Shown here: one piece after another, positions 1 to 6,599 of the stretch | How the letters are laid out: each line of letters opens with the position of its first letter | How positions within the stretch are numbered: position 1 is the stretch's first letter | Assembly (NCBI GenBank): GCA_958429225.1 | Contig: CAUAJB010000019.1 | Span: 1 to 29,505, forward strand | Direction: 5' to 3' | DNA length: 29,505 bases | Source: an uncultured Collinsella sp. | Lineage (GTDB): Bacteria > Actinomycetota > Coriobacteriia > Coriobacteriales > Coriobacteriaceae | The notes under the pieces: model-generated | What the model was told of the DNA's origin: nothing | Seen by the model: only the letters and a program-made list of their open reading frames with translations | Database searches by the model: none | Program-made: the position numbers and the translations under genes

Positions 1-324
1 CGCAAGGCGGCTGCCGTGGGCTTTGAGTGGGAGACGGTCCAGGACGTGTGGGACGAGGTCGCCGAGGAACGTGCCGAGTTTGAGGCCGAGGCCCCTGGCT
101 CGCCCGAGCGCGAAATGGAGTTTGGCGATCTGCTCTTTGCCCTGGTCAACGTCGCGCGCAAGGAGGGTATCGACGCCGAGAGCGCCCTGCGTGCCAGCAC
201 AGCAAAGTTCCGCCGCCGCTGGGCCGCGATGGAGCAGATGGCGGCCGATGCCCACGTGGATCTGACCGAGCTCTCGACCCACGGCCTCAACGACCTGTGG
301 GATGCCGCAAAGGCGGAGGAGTAA
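1..324 (+). CDS. mazG: MazG nucleoside triphosphate pyrophosphohydrolase, C-terminal part (5' end outside window)
   Basis: The reading frame is open from base 1 (RKAAAVGFEW...), so this is the last 107 residues of a longer gene. MazG hydrolyses NTPs or dNTPs to the monophosphate and pyrophosphate, a house-cleaning role in the cytosol. The fragment shows the C-terminal MazG helical domain: an acidic helix around EVAEERAEF, then EFGDLLFALVNVARKEG. This gives the paired ExxE/ExxD metal-binding pattern of the family, followed by the usual ALR..KFRRRW helix. A hairpin terminator follows at once and enolase comes next. In actinobacteria mazG often sits just upstream of eno, which supports the call. 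The N-terminal domain cannot be judged. Confidence 0.88.
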   Translation, partial: RKAAAVGFEWETVQDVWDEVAEERAEFEAEAPGSPEREMEFGDLLFALVNVARKEGIDAESALRASTAKFRRRWAAMEQMAADAHVDLTELSTHGLNDLWDAAKAEE

Positions 325-328
325 GACT

Positions 329-376
329 GCGGGAACGACGGGCTGACGCGCCTCATCGTTCCCGCTAAATTTTTCG
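329..376 (+). terminator. Rho-independent terminator after mazG
   Basis: GCGGGAACGA (329-338) pairs perfectly with TCGTTCCCGC (356-365), and the run AAATTTTT follows. It lies 4 nt after the mazG stop and separates mazG from eno. Confidence 0.85.
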
Positions 377-408
377 AAAATCAAGTGTATCCCTCGGCTA
401 ACTTAGGG

Positions 409-414
409 CATAAT
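409..414 (+). promoter_or_regulatory. Possible -10 box of the eno promoter
   Basis: CATAAT in the context GGGCATAATG lies in the 137-bp gap between the mazG terminator and eno. No convincing -35 is seen at 16-18 bp. The same GGGCATAATG string occurs before the response regulator at 18524, so it may be the local style of -10 element. It would give a leader of about 90 nt. Confidence 0.35.
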
Positions 415-513
415 GCAAAAAGTGAGACATGGCTAACTTACGGAGGCGCACCGATGGTGCACGGTCAGCCGGTCGCTTGCATCCACTACGTTTCCAAGTG
501 AGAGGGAGACAAC

Positions 514-1803
514 ATGAGCGATATTTTGGACGTCTACGGTCGCGAAGTGCTCGACAGTCGCGGCAACCCCACCGTCGAGGTCGAGGTCGTGCTCGAGGAC
601 GGCAGCTTCGGTCGCGCGATGGTGCCTTCGGGCGCTTCGACCGGTGCTTTCGAAGCCTGCGAGCTGCGCGACGGCGACAAGGGCCGCTATCTGGGTAAGG
701 GTGTCTCGCAGGCCGTCGAGCACGTCAACAACGAGTGCGCTAACGCCGTCGTGGGCCTCGACGCCTTCGACCAGCGCGCCGTCGATGCCGCGCTGATTGC
801 CGCGGACGGTACCCCCAACAAGACCAAGCTCGGTGCCAACGCCATCCTGGGCGTGTCGCTGGCCGTTGCCCGCGCCGCTGCCGAGTCGGCAGGCCTGTCG
901 CTGTATCAGTACCTGGGTGGCGTCAACGCCCACCTGCTGCCCACGCCCATGATGAACATCCTCAACGGCGGCGTTCATGCCGACAACAACGTTGACTTCC
1001 AGGAGTTCATGATCATGCCCGTGGGTGCTCCGAGCTTTGCCGAGGGCCTGCGCTGGTGCGCCGAGGTCTACCACACCCTCAAGGGCGTGTTGCACGAGGC
1101 CGGCCTGGGCGGCGGCGTGGGCGACGAGGGCGGCTTCGCGCCCAATCTCAAGACCAACGCCGAGCCGTTCGAGTACATTACCAAGGCCGTGGAGAAGGCT
1201 GGCTTTAAGCCCGGCGTCGACTTCATGTACGCCATGGATCCGGCATCGACCGAGTTCTACAACGCCGAGACCGGCATGTACGAGCTCAAGGGCGAGGGCG
1301 TTGAGTACACGAGCGCTCAGATGGTCGATTACTGGGAGAAGCTTGTCGACACCTATCCCATCATCTCCATCGAGGATGGTATGGCAGAGGAGGACTGGGA
1401 CGGCTGGGTCGAGCTCACCCGCCGCATTGGCAACAAGGTGCAGCTCGTAGGCGACGACCTGTTCGTCACCAACACCGAGCGCCTTAAGAAGGGCATCGAG
1501 CTGGGCGCCGCCAATGCGATCCTGGTCAAGGTCAACCAGATTGGCACGCTCACCGAGTCGCTCGAGGCTATCGAGACTGCCAAGGAGGCCGGCTACGCTT
1601 GCATCGTGAGTCACCGTTCCGGCGAGACCGAGGACTCCACCATCGCTGACCTGGTCGTGGGTGTTAACGCCGGCCAGATCAAGTCGGGCGCCCCGTGCCG
1701 CAGCGACCGTATTGCCAAGTACAACCAGCTCATCCGCATCGAGGACGAGCTCGAGGGCAGCGCGCGCTACGCCGGTAAGGCCGCGTTCTACAACATTCGC
1801 TAA
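514..1803 (+). CDS. eno: Enolase (phosphopyruvate hydratase)
   Basis: Converts 2-phosphoglycerate to phosphoenolpyruvate in glycolysis and gluconeogenesis; cytosolic, normally a Mg-dependent oligomer. The 429 residues match the usual bacterial length. It opens with the family start DVYGREVLDSRGNPT and has the flexible loop SGASTG (39-44). By alignment to known enolases the catalytic residues are present: H155, E164, E205 (in GDEGG), K339 (ILVKVNQ) and K390 (QIKSGAP). The Mg ligands are D242, E287 and D314, and the signature SHRSGETED lies at 366-374. An AGAGGGAG ribosome site sits 6 nt before the ATG. It is followed by its own terminator and then the divIC–ppx pair. Nothing is unusual in the protein. 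Confidence 0.98.
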   Translation: MSDILDVYGREVLDSRGNPTVEVEVVLEDGSFGRAMVPSGASTGAFEACELRDGDKGRYLGKGVSQAVEHVNNECANAVVGLDAFDQRAVDAALIAADGTPNKTKLGANAILGVSLAVARAAAESAGLSLYQYLGGVNAHLLPTPMMNILNGGVHADNNVDFQEFMIMPVGAPSFAEGLRWCAEVYHTLKGVLHEAGLGGGVGDEGGFAPNLKTNAEPFEYITKAVEKAGFKPGVDFMYAMDPASTEFYNAETGMYELKGEGVEYTSAQMVDYWEKLVDTYPIISIEDGMAEEDWDGWVELTRRIGNKVQLVGDDLFVTNTERLKKGIELGAANAILVKVNQIGTLTESLEAIETAKEAGYACIVSHRSGETEDSTIADLVVGVNAGQIKSGAPCRSDRIAKYNQLIRIEDELEGSARYAGKAAFYNIR

Positions 1804-1875
1804 ACGGGCGAATTTGGCGAGGGGGAGGCTGACTCGGTTCCTCCCCGCCTTGGCTGGATGCCGCAAAGAACTATG

Positions 1876-1907
1876 GGCGCTGGGCCATACGGCTCAGCGC
1901 CTTTTTT
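1876..1907 (+). terminator. Rho-independent terminator after eno
   Basis: GGCGCTGGGCC (1876-1886), loop ATAC, GGCTCAGCGCC (1891-1901) with one G:U pair, then TTTTTT (1902-1907). It makes starts of the next gene upstream of about 1910 unlikely. Confidence 0.92.
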
Positions 1908-1946
1908 ATGTCGAGCAAAGGCTGGCGAAGGCGGCGCGGGCGCTCG

Positions 1947-1955
1947 TGCTATAAC
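1947..1955 (+). promoter_or_regulatory. Extended -10 promoter element for the divIC–ppx operon
   Basis: TGCTATAAC is an extended -10 (TGn plus TATAAC, 5/6 to consensus), just after the eno terminator and about 45 nt before the chosen ATG. No -35 is obvious, as is common for extended -10 promoters. Confidence 0.5.
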
Positions 1956-1998
1956 TAAAGGACTTAGCGCAAACAAACCTCAACCGCACAAGGCGCAC

Positions 1999-2763
1999 AT
2001 GGATCAGATTTACGACAACAGGTACTATTCCGCCGGTTCGCGTGAGCCGTCGCCTCGTCGTGCGCGTACCGCACAGCTTGGCGGGTCTGGTTATGCTGGT
2101 GCTGATCGCTCCAGGTATAGCTCGCCGGCGACTTCGCATCCCAATGCTCAGCCAAATAGTTCCTCGGATAGTCCGGTGCGCCCATCGCGTTCCAAGCATG
2201 CGTCGCGCCCTTCGACCCAGGCGTCCGACAAGCCGCGCCGTCCCTCAAGCCGTCTTTCGGGCTCGGACTTTATGCACTACGCCAACGACAACGCGGTGGT
2301 CAAGGCGATCTACAACTTTACCCACGGTCCTCAGCGAGGGCTATTCATCGGCATCGTCGTTGCCCTGGTGCTCGTGAGCCTGTATTTCCCCGTGCGCGAC
2401 CTGTACGTGGCAAAGCGTTCGAGCGATATCTTGGCCAAGCAGGTCGAGATTCGCCAGCAATACAATGATGAGCTGCAAAAAAGCGTCGACAAGCTGCTCT
2501 CGGAGGAGGGTATCAAGGACGCGGCATCCGAGGACCTGGGCCTGGTGATGCCCGGCGAGAAGAGGATTGAAGTGCAGGGCCTGGACGGCGATTCGGACTC
2601 GTCGTCGGCTGAAAAGAAGTCGTCGAACGCCAAGAAGGCCAGCGAGGTGGCCAAGGAGATCGAAGAAGTCGGCAAGGACGCGCCATGGTACATCCGGACG
2701 CTTGACATGCTGTTTGGATTTAACGGCGTCGAGGGCCAGACGGTCGTGTCCAACGGCAAATAG
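1999..2763 (+). CDS. Septum formation initiator family protein (DivIC/FtsB-like)
   Basis: Probable bitopic membrane protein of the divisome, related to DivIC/FtsB, which bridges FtsL and FtsQ-type partners at the septum. The 254-aa product has a Ser/Arg/Pro-rich, disordered cytoplasmic N-terminus of about 110 residues. One membrane segment follows (about 114-131, LFIGIVVALVLVSLYF), then a coiled coil (SDILAKQVEIRQQYNDELQK) and the family block EEGIKDAASEDLGLVMPGE. The acidic Ser/Lys-rich tail is extracytoplasmic. The frame stays open further upstream, but those codons cross the eno terminator, so the ATG at 1999 is preferred; its ribosome site (AAGG) is weak. Its position between eno and ppx matches the actinobacterial divIC position. 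The low-complexity N-terminus is longer than in minimal FtsB proteins. Confidence 0.82.
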   Translation: MDQIYDNRYYSAGSREPSPRRARTAQLGGSGYAGADRSRYSSPATSHPNAQPNSSSDSPVRPSRSKHASRPSTQASDKPRRPSSRLSGSDFMHYANDNAVVKAIYNFTHGPQRGLFIGIVVALVLVSLYFPVRDLYVAKRSSDILAKQVEIRQQYNDELQKSVDKLLSEEGIKDAASEDLGLVMPGEKRIEVQGLDGDSDSSSAEKKSSNAKKASEVAKEIEEVGKDAPWYIRTLDMLFGFNGVEGQTVVSNGK

Positions 2764-2783
2764 CGCCCGGAGGGGAGCCCGCA

Positions 2784-3785
2784 ATGACAAATTGCAAACG
2801 ATATAAGGTGGCCGCGATCGACCTGGGAACGGTGTCGTCGCGACTAGTGCTAGCGCAGGTCGAGGGCGGGGCGATCGTGGAATCGTCCAAGCATACCGAG
2901 ATTACCGATCTGGGCGAGGGCGTGGACGCGACGGGCCGCTTTTGCGAGGCGGCGGTCGAGCGCGTGCTCGCCGCATGCCGCATGTTTGTGGACGAGGCGC
3001 GTGCCTTTGGGGCCGCGTGCGTCTGCGCCACGTGCACGAGTGCCGCGCGCGATGCGTCCAACGCCGCGCTGCTGCTGGACGGCCTGCGCGAGCTGGGTCT
3101 CGAGCCGCAGGTGATTCCAGGAGAAGTCGAGGCGCGCCTGACGTTTTTTGGCGTGGCGCACGACTTTGCCGGCGAGCGCATTATCGTCGCGGATTCGGGC
3201 GGTGGCTCCACGGAGCTCGCGACGGGCGTGTACGCGCCGGAGCGCGGAGTCTTTGCGCTGGAGGGAACGCGCTCGCTGGACATCGGCTGCCGCCGCGTGA
3301 CCGAGCGGTTTTTCTCGGCACTGCCGCCGTCGACGAACAAGCTTGCGGCTGCCGCCGCGTGGGCGGGCGAGCAGTTCTCCGCCTATTTTGAGGGCCTGCC
3401 TGTCGACTTTGAGCGCGCCGAGCGCCTCGTCGCGGTGGGCGGTACCGTTACCACGCTCGTGGCGCTGGTCCACGAACTGGAGCCGTACGACTCGAACTTT
3501 GTGCACCTGCGCGAGCTTTCGATGGAGCAGATTTCGGCCGCTATCGAGCGCATGTCTGCGTTGGATGTTGCAGGCATTGCCGCGTTGCCGGGCGTGCAGC
3601 CCAAGCGCGCGGGCGTGATTCTGGCCGGCGCCGTGGTGATTCGCGAGCTCATGCGCGCCGGTGGCTACGATGCGCTCACCGTAAGCGAGAACAGCCTCCT
3701 CGCCGGCATGGCCGCCACCATCAACGAGGTTCTCGACGGCGCGACCCCCACCATCGCCTGGACTCCCACTCTCAGCACCCTTTAA
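2784..3785 (+). CDS. Ppx/GppA family phosphatase (exopolyphosphatase-like)
   Basis: A member of the ASKHA-fold exopolyphosphatase/guanosine pentaphosphate phosphatase family, which releases phosphate from polyphosphate and/or hydrolyses pppGpp. The 333 aa show the first phosphate loop AIDLGTVSSRL (11-21), the conserved TSAARDASN block, the glutamate-containing segment IPGEVEARL (111-119), and the second glycine-rich loop DSGGGSTEL (137-145). It matches the short, single-module Ppx type and has no C-terminal HD domain. The ribosome site GGAGGGG precedes the ATG, 20 bp after the divIC-like stop, so the two are probably one operon. Which substrate is preferred cannot be told from sequence. Confidence 0.9.
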   Translation: MTNCKRYKVAAIDLGTVSSRLVLAQVEGGAIVESSKHTEITDLGEGVDATGRFCEAAVERVLAACRMFVDEARAFGAACVCATCTSAARDASNAALLLDGLRELGLEPQVIPGEVEARLTFFGVAHDFAGERIIVADSGGGSTELATGVYAPERGVFALEGTRSLDIGCRRVTERFFSALPPSTNKLAAAAAWAGEQFSAYFEGLPVDFERAERLVAVGGTVTTLVALVHELEPYDSNFVHLRELSMEQISAAIERMSALDVAGIAALPGVQPKRAGVILAGAVVIRELMRAGGYDALTVSENSLLAGMAATINEVLDGATPTIAWTPTLSTL

Positions 3786-3798
3786 CCATCCCCTCATA

Positions 3799-3865
3799 AG
3801 TTGCGGTGAAATACGGACTAAAATCGCCCTTTCGGGCACCAAACAGTCCCTATTCCACCGCAACT
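3799..3865. repeat. 67-bp imperfect palindrome between convergent genes
   Basis: Left arm 3799-3819 (AGTTGCGGTG...GGACT) and right arm 3845-3865 (AGTCC...CACCGCAACT) are 21 bp each with two mismatches. Inside is a smaller GCCC-TTTC-GGGC hairpin. It lies just after ppx (+) and before the end of the AAA ATPase gene (-). It could end transcription from either side, but it lacks a clean T-run and looks more like a mobile or REP-type palindrome. Confidence 0.8.
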
Positions 3866-3870
3866 CAGAA

Positions 3871-3924
3871 GCCGGCACCTGGGGACGTTCCTTTTCTGCC
3901 GGCACCTGGGGACAGTCCTTGCGG
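3871..3924. repeat. 27-bp tandem duplication with GGGGACGTTCC / GGGGACAGTCC core
   Basis: Two consecutive 27-bp units each begin GCCGGCACCTGGGGAC; the first continues GTTCCTT, the second AGTCCTT. An inverted two-unit copy is at 12762-12808 and a diverged one at 14943-14990, so this is a dispersed intergenic family. Confidence 0.8.
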
Positions 3925-3940
3925 GGCGTCCCCACAGCGC

Positions 3941-5242
3941 CTATGCCAGCTTGTCGATCTGCCCAATCTCCCAAAGCGGAATATTGACGAGCATGCCCTC
4001 GTCTCTATATGTCGCCAGGGAGCTCCTCACGCAACGCTCGAGCTTGAATTTTTCGCAGGCTATTTTCAGACTCTTCGCTTTAAGGTTCTCTGCCGCCTTG
4101 ACCTCAAGCGGAAGCACGGTTCCCGCATGGTCGATGGCAAAGTCGGTTTCGGCATTGCCAGAGGTAGAGGACCAATACGCGGGAGTTTTGTCCTGGAGCA
4201 AAAGCTCCTGCGCGACGTATTGTTCGGTCAGCGAACCTTTGAACTCGGTAAAAACAGCGGATCCGTTAAGAACGATGGCCGGAGAGAGACCGGAGAGCGC
4301 TCCGAGGATGCCGGTGTCGATGCAGAACAGTTTGAAGCCCGAGAGGTCTTCGTAGCTCGAGAGCGGCGCCTTTAGAGCGGAAACACGTGGCACCTTATGA
4401 ACGATTCCGTAGTCCGTGAGCCACTGGAGGCTTTCCTCGAAATCGCGTGCGCGCGCTCCGGGACGAAGGGCGCCATAGACAAACTTCTTGTTCTCCTTTG
4501 CAAGCTGGCCGGGAAGGGATTTCCAAACCAACCTCATGCGCTCGACGATGCGGGCGGGTGCATGTTTGCCAAAATCGGATTCGTAAGCCTCGATGATTTG
4601 CTGTTGAAGCCTTCGGGCTTCGATGAAGTCGCGTGTCTCGGCGAAAGTGGAGACAACTTCGGGCATACCGCCGACAACAAGGTATTCCTTGAGCAAGTGC
4701 TCGAGCTTTTCGGTAACGTTTGCTAGAAGGTTCATGTCTGCGGCAAGGATGGCGTCGGCGAGCGGGTTGCCGTCGACGGCACGAACGAACTCAGCAAACC
4801 CCATGGGACGCATGGTGAGCTGGTCGATTTTGCCGACGGGAAATGACTCGTTTTCGCGTCGGAGCGCGAGGCCCATATAGGAACCGGCTGCTACGATGTG
4901 GCATTCGGGTGCAAGCTCGTTGAAGTACTTGAGCGAGGTGATCCCGCGTGGCGCCTCTTGGATCTCGTCGAAGATGATGAGCGTGTCTTCCGGCGTTACG
5001 GTTTGGCCACGTAGGAGTTCTATCTGGGAGATGATGCGCTTGGGGTCGAGGTTCCCATCGAACAGCGAGCGTGTGCTCGGCTCGAGCATAAAGTCAAAAC
5101 GAATGACGTTTCGATACTGCTGGCTTGCGAATTCGTTAAGAAGCCAAGTTTTTCCTGTCTGGCGGGCTCCCTTAAGCAAGAGAGGTTTGCGATTCGCCCT
5201 TGATTTCCAAGCGATAAGTTCACTCATAAGCTGTCGCTGCAT
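3941..5242 (-). CDS. AAA ATPase with DUF4143 / PD-(D/E)XK-like C-terminus
   Basis: A 433-aa protein of the AAA_14 plus DUF4143 family, common accessory-genome ATPases without an assigned cellular role. Walker A is GARQTGKT (25-32) and Walker B is LIIFDEIQEA. The C-terminal part holds ETDFAIDHAG...PLEVKA, which resembles the D...ExK core of restriction-endonuclease-like folds. The start at 5242 is chosen because GGGAGG lies 4 nt before that ATG; an ATG 12 bp further upstream has no better site. By eye its GC content is lower than its neighbours', and it stands alone between repeats and a tRNA gene, which suggests horizontal acquisition. A role in defence or DNA handling is possible but not shown. 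Confidence 0.85.
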   Translation of the reverse strand: MQRQLMSELIAWKSRANRKPLLLKGARQTGKTWLLNEFASQQYRNVIRFDFMLEPSTRSLFDGNLDPKRIISQIELLRGQTVTPEDTLIIFDEIQEAPRGITSLKYFNELAPECHIVAAGSYMGLALRRENESFPVGKIDQLTMRPMGFAEFVRAVDGNPLADAILAADMNLLANVTEKLEHLLKEYLVVGGMPEVVSTFAETRDFIEARRLQQQIIEAYESDFGKHAPARIVERMRLVWKSLPGQLAKENKKFVYGALRPGARARDFEESLQWLTDYGIVHKVPRVSALKAPLSSYEDLSGFKLFCIDTGILGALSGLSPAIVLNGSAVFTEFKGSLTEQYVAQELLLQDKTPAYWSSTSGNAETDFAIDHAGTVLPLEVKAAENLKAKSLKIACEKFKLERCVRSSLATYRDEGMLVNIPLWEIGQIDKLA

Positions 5243-5265
5243 ATTGCCTCCCAACCCTTTCGGCT

Positions 5266-5271
5266 AGTATA
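5266..5271 (-). promoter_or_regulatory. -10 box for the AAA ATPase gene
   Basis: On the minus strand TATACT (5/6 to consensus) lies 23 nt before the ATG. The -35 position falls in the first unit of the 33-bp tandem array; the best match is a weak TCGATG at 18 bp spacing. Confidence 0.5.
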
Positions 5272-5288
5272 AGGCCATTTGGGCGTTT

Positions 5289-5374
5289 CCATCGAAAAAT
5301 GTGCGAGATAACCACGTTTTTCCATCGGAAAATGTGCGAGATAACCACGTTTTTCCATCGGAAAATGTGGGAGG
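5289..5374. repeat. 33-bp tandem array upstream of the AAA ATPase gene
   Basis: Two full 33-bp units (5289-5321, 5322-5354) and a partial third (5355-5374). Each begins CCATCG(G)AAAATGTG and ends CCACGTTTTT. Across unit junctions TTTTCC-ATC-GGAAAA forms an inverted repeat. The period equals 11 codons and the minus strand is open through the array (HFPMEKRGYLA repeated). No start signal supports a gene there. Confidence 0.85.
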
Positions 5375-5449
5375 AAACTCATTGGGTGGGCGGAAGAAGC
5401 AGTCAAAAAAGCCCCGTCCCAAATGAGCTGCTCTGCAGTTGACGGCATC

Positions 5450-5490
5450 TAAAAGAGACGAGCCCGCATCCCTGGGGAACACGGGCTCGT
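5450..5490 (-). terminator. Terminator in the distal duplicate (copy A)
   Basis: On the minus strand ACGAGCCCG (5490-5482) pairs perfectly with CGGGCTCGT (5466-5458), followed by CTCTTTTAG. It sits downstream of the truncated tRNA 3' end and is better preserved than copy B. Confidence 0.75.
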
Positions 5491-5642
5491 AAGCACTACA
5501 TGGTAGGGGCGGTGGGACGTCTGCGTATTTGCTGCGCAAATCCGCACCGGCTTCGGACGCCTGCCGGCGCCCTCGCCGGCTCGCTGCGGACGCTGCGCGT
5601 CCGCTTGACGCTCGCCCCCTCGCGGGTTCGAGTCCCACCGGC

Positions 5643-5685
5643 ATCTAAAAGAAACGAGCCCGCATCCCTTGGGGACACAGGCTCG
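5643..5685 (-). terminator. Terminator directly after tRNA-Leu (copy B)
   Basis: Minus-strand hairpin CGAGCC (5685-5680) with GGCTCG (5660-5655), followed by TTTCTTTTAG. The stem has decayed to about 6 bp compared with copy A. Confidence 0.6.
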
Positions 5686-5696
5686 AAAGCTCCATA

Positions 5697-5781
5697 TGGT
5701 AGGGGCGGTGGGACTCGAACCCACAATCCTTGCGGCGAGAGATTTTAAGTCTCCTGCGTATGCCAATTCCGCCACGCCCCC
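5697..5781 (-). tRNA. tRNA-Leu, anticodon UAA
   Basis: 85 nt on the minus strand with CCA encoded. Acceptor GGGGGCG pairs with CGCCCCT (first pair G:U); U8 and the D-arm GCGGAATTGGCA follow. The anticodon stem GGAGA encloses CTTAAAA, giving anticodon TAA. A variable arm and the T-arm GTGGGTTCGAGTCCCAC complete it. The long variable arm fits tRNA-Leu. It lies 31 bp after the TPR-like gene and shares its 3' end with the direct repeat described at 5443-5714, the usual place for integration. Confidence 0.95.
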
Positions 5782-5812
5782 GTGAGACTAGAAGTCTAGC
5801 ACAAGCCGTCTG

Positions 5813-6436
5813 TTACGCGTTGACGGCCATCGAGTGTTGGCCCGACTTCTCCAGGAACTCCTGGAACTTGGCCTCGTCGCCCTTGTTTTGGTATTGCAGG
5901 GCCAGCAGGTACTCCAGGCGGCAGCGCTTGACCGGGTCGTCGCCGACATCCTCGAGCATGCGCTCCAGCTCGGGAATGTCGTTGTGGCGCTTGAGGATCA
6001 TCGTGTCGTACATCAGCTGACACTCGTGTGCAACCGCCTCGGCTTGACCGCCCTCAAAGCCCTTGATCTCGTGCAACAGCTCTCTGGACTTTTTGCGGTC
6101 CTCCTGGCCAACGTAGTAGTTAAAGGCTTTGATCACCAGGTCGACGCGCTGCATCTTGGGCAGATTGAGCCCCAGCAGCAGGTCGAACATCTCGCTGGCG
6201 CGCTCGTGGTCCTCACGCAGCAGATAGGAGTTCAGGCGCAGGTAGTCGCGGTTATAGCGCGGGTACAGCATGCTGGTGAGTTTGGCGTCGAGCAAACGAT
6301 CGAACTCGTCCCACTGCTTGGCAGCCATCAACTGCTGCAGGCGTTTAAACGTGGTGCGTTTTTTGACGCTAAAGAACACCGACACGGCGATGCAGATGAT
6401 AACGACGGCGGTCCAGAGTGTGCGGGAATCGGGCAT
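5813..6436 (-). CDS. Membrane-anchored protein with TPR-like helices
   Basis: A 207-aa protein I do not recognise by name. Residues 8-24 (WTAVVIICIAVSVFFSV) form one N-terminal membrane segment followed by KKR, consistent with a cytoplasmic C-terminal domain. The rest is helical with a TPR-like rhythm, e.g. AAKQWDEFDRLLDAK, YLLREDHERASEMFDLLLG, QYQNKGDEAKFQEFLEK. It may be a scaffold for protein contacts. The ribosome site AAGGA lies 8 nt before the ATG. A good promoter lies upstream on the minus strand. It is divergent from the PTS IIB gene and may be cotranscribed into tRNA-Leu. No catalytic motif is visible. Confidence 0.75.
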   Translation of the reverse strand: MPDSRTLWTAVVIICIAVSVFFSVKKRTTFKRLQQLMAAKQWDEFDRLLDAKLTSMLYPRYNRDYLRLNSYLLREDHERASEMFDLLLGLNLPKMQRVDLVIKAFNYYVGQEDRKKSRELLHEIKGFEGGQAEAVAHECQLMYDTMILKRHNDIPELERMLEDVGDDPVKRCRLEYLLALQYQNKGDEAKFQEFLEKSGQHSMAVNA

Positions 6437-6491
6437 ATTAGGGTCCTTAGTCGCTCATAAAGCGAGCGGTATGGCAACACGTACTAGATGT

Positions 6492-6521
6492 ATTATACGC
6501 AGCGCGCAAGCAAACTGGCAT
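6492..6521 (-). promoter_or_regulatory. Promoter for the TPR-like gene
   Basis: On the minus strand a perfect TATAAT (6497-6492) follows ATGCCA (6521-6516, 4/6 to TTGACA) with an 18-bp spacer. It lies about 55 nt before the ATG. Confidence 0.65.
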
Positions 6522-6559
6522 AAAAGCTCATCGAGGCTGAGTGCCATCGCTCGCTGCGG

Positions 6560-6565
6560 TACACT
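6560..6565 (+). promoter_or_regulatory. Possible -10 box for the PTS IIB gene
   Basis: TACACT lies 34 nt before the ATG; the -35 position holds CTGAGT (3/6) at 17 bp. A GAAGGGAG ribosome site follows at about 6583-6590. Confidence 0.4.
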
Positions 6566-6599
6566 TACCTAAAGTAAACCATGAAGGGAGACATTACCT

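Larger units (their letters stand above)
5443..5714. repeat. 76-bp direct repeats (tRNA-Leu 3' end plus terminator) flanking a GC-rich core
   Basis: Copy A 5443-5518 and copy B 5639-5714 are offset by exactly 196 bp and are highly similar. Both start CGGCATCTAAAAGA and end with an identical 18-bp TGGTAGGGGCGGTGGGAC, the 3' end of tRNA-Leu read on the plus strand. The 120-bp core between them (5519-5638) has nested hairpins, for example GGACGC-TGC-GCGTCC. It ends in an inverted T-arm fragment (GGGTTCGAGTCCCACC). This looks like a small insertion at, or a duplication of, the tRNA 3' end. Copy B belongs to the intact tRNA. Confidence 0.85.

Noticed and set aside
433..1866. 477-codon open frame on the minus strand opposite eno
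   Set aside because: Enolase on the plus strand is certain. The antisense frame is a by-product of high-GC codon bias; its protein is Val/Leu/Gly/His rich with no family likeness.
5289..5374. CRISPR-like array
   Set aside because: Units are directly adjacent with no spacers, and no cas genes are nearby.
5224..5448. Minus-strand 74-codon frame through the 33-bp repeats (HFPMEKRGYLA repeated)
   Set aside because: The open frame results from a repeat length divisible by three. No ribosome site, and it overlaps the AAA gene promoter and start.
5496..5775. Minus-strand frames with RWDSNPRGG-like peptides near the tRNA
   Set aside because: These peptides arise from translating tRNA T-arm sequence, a known source of false proteins.
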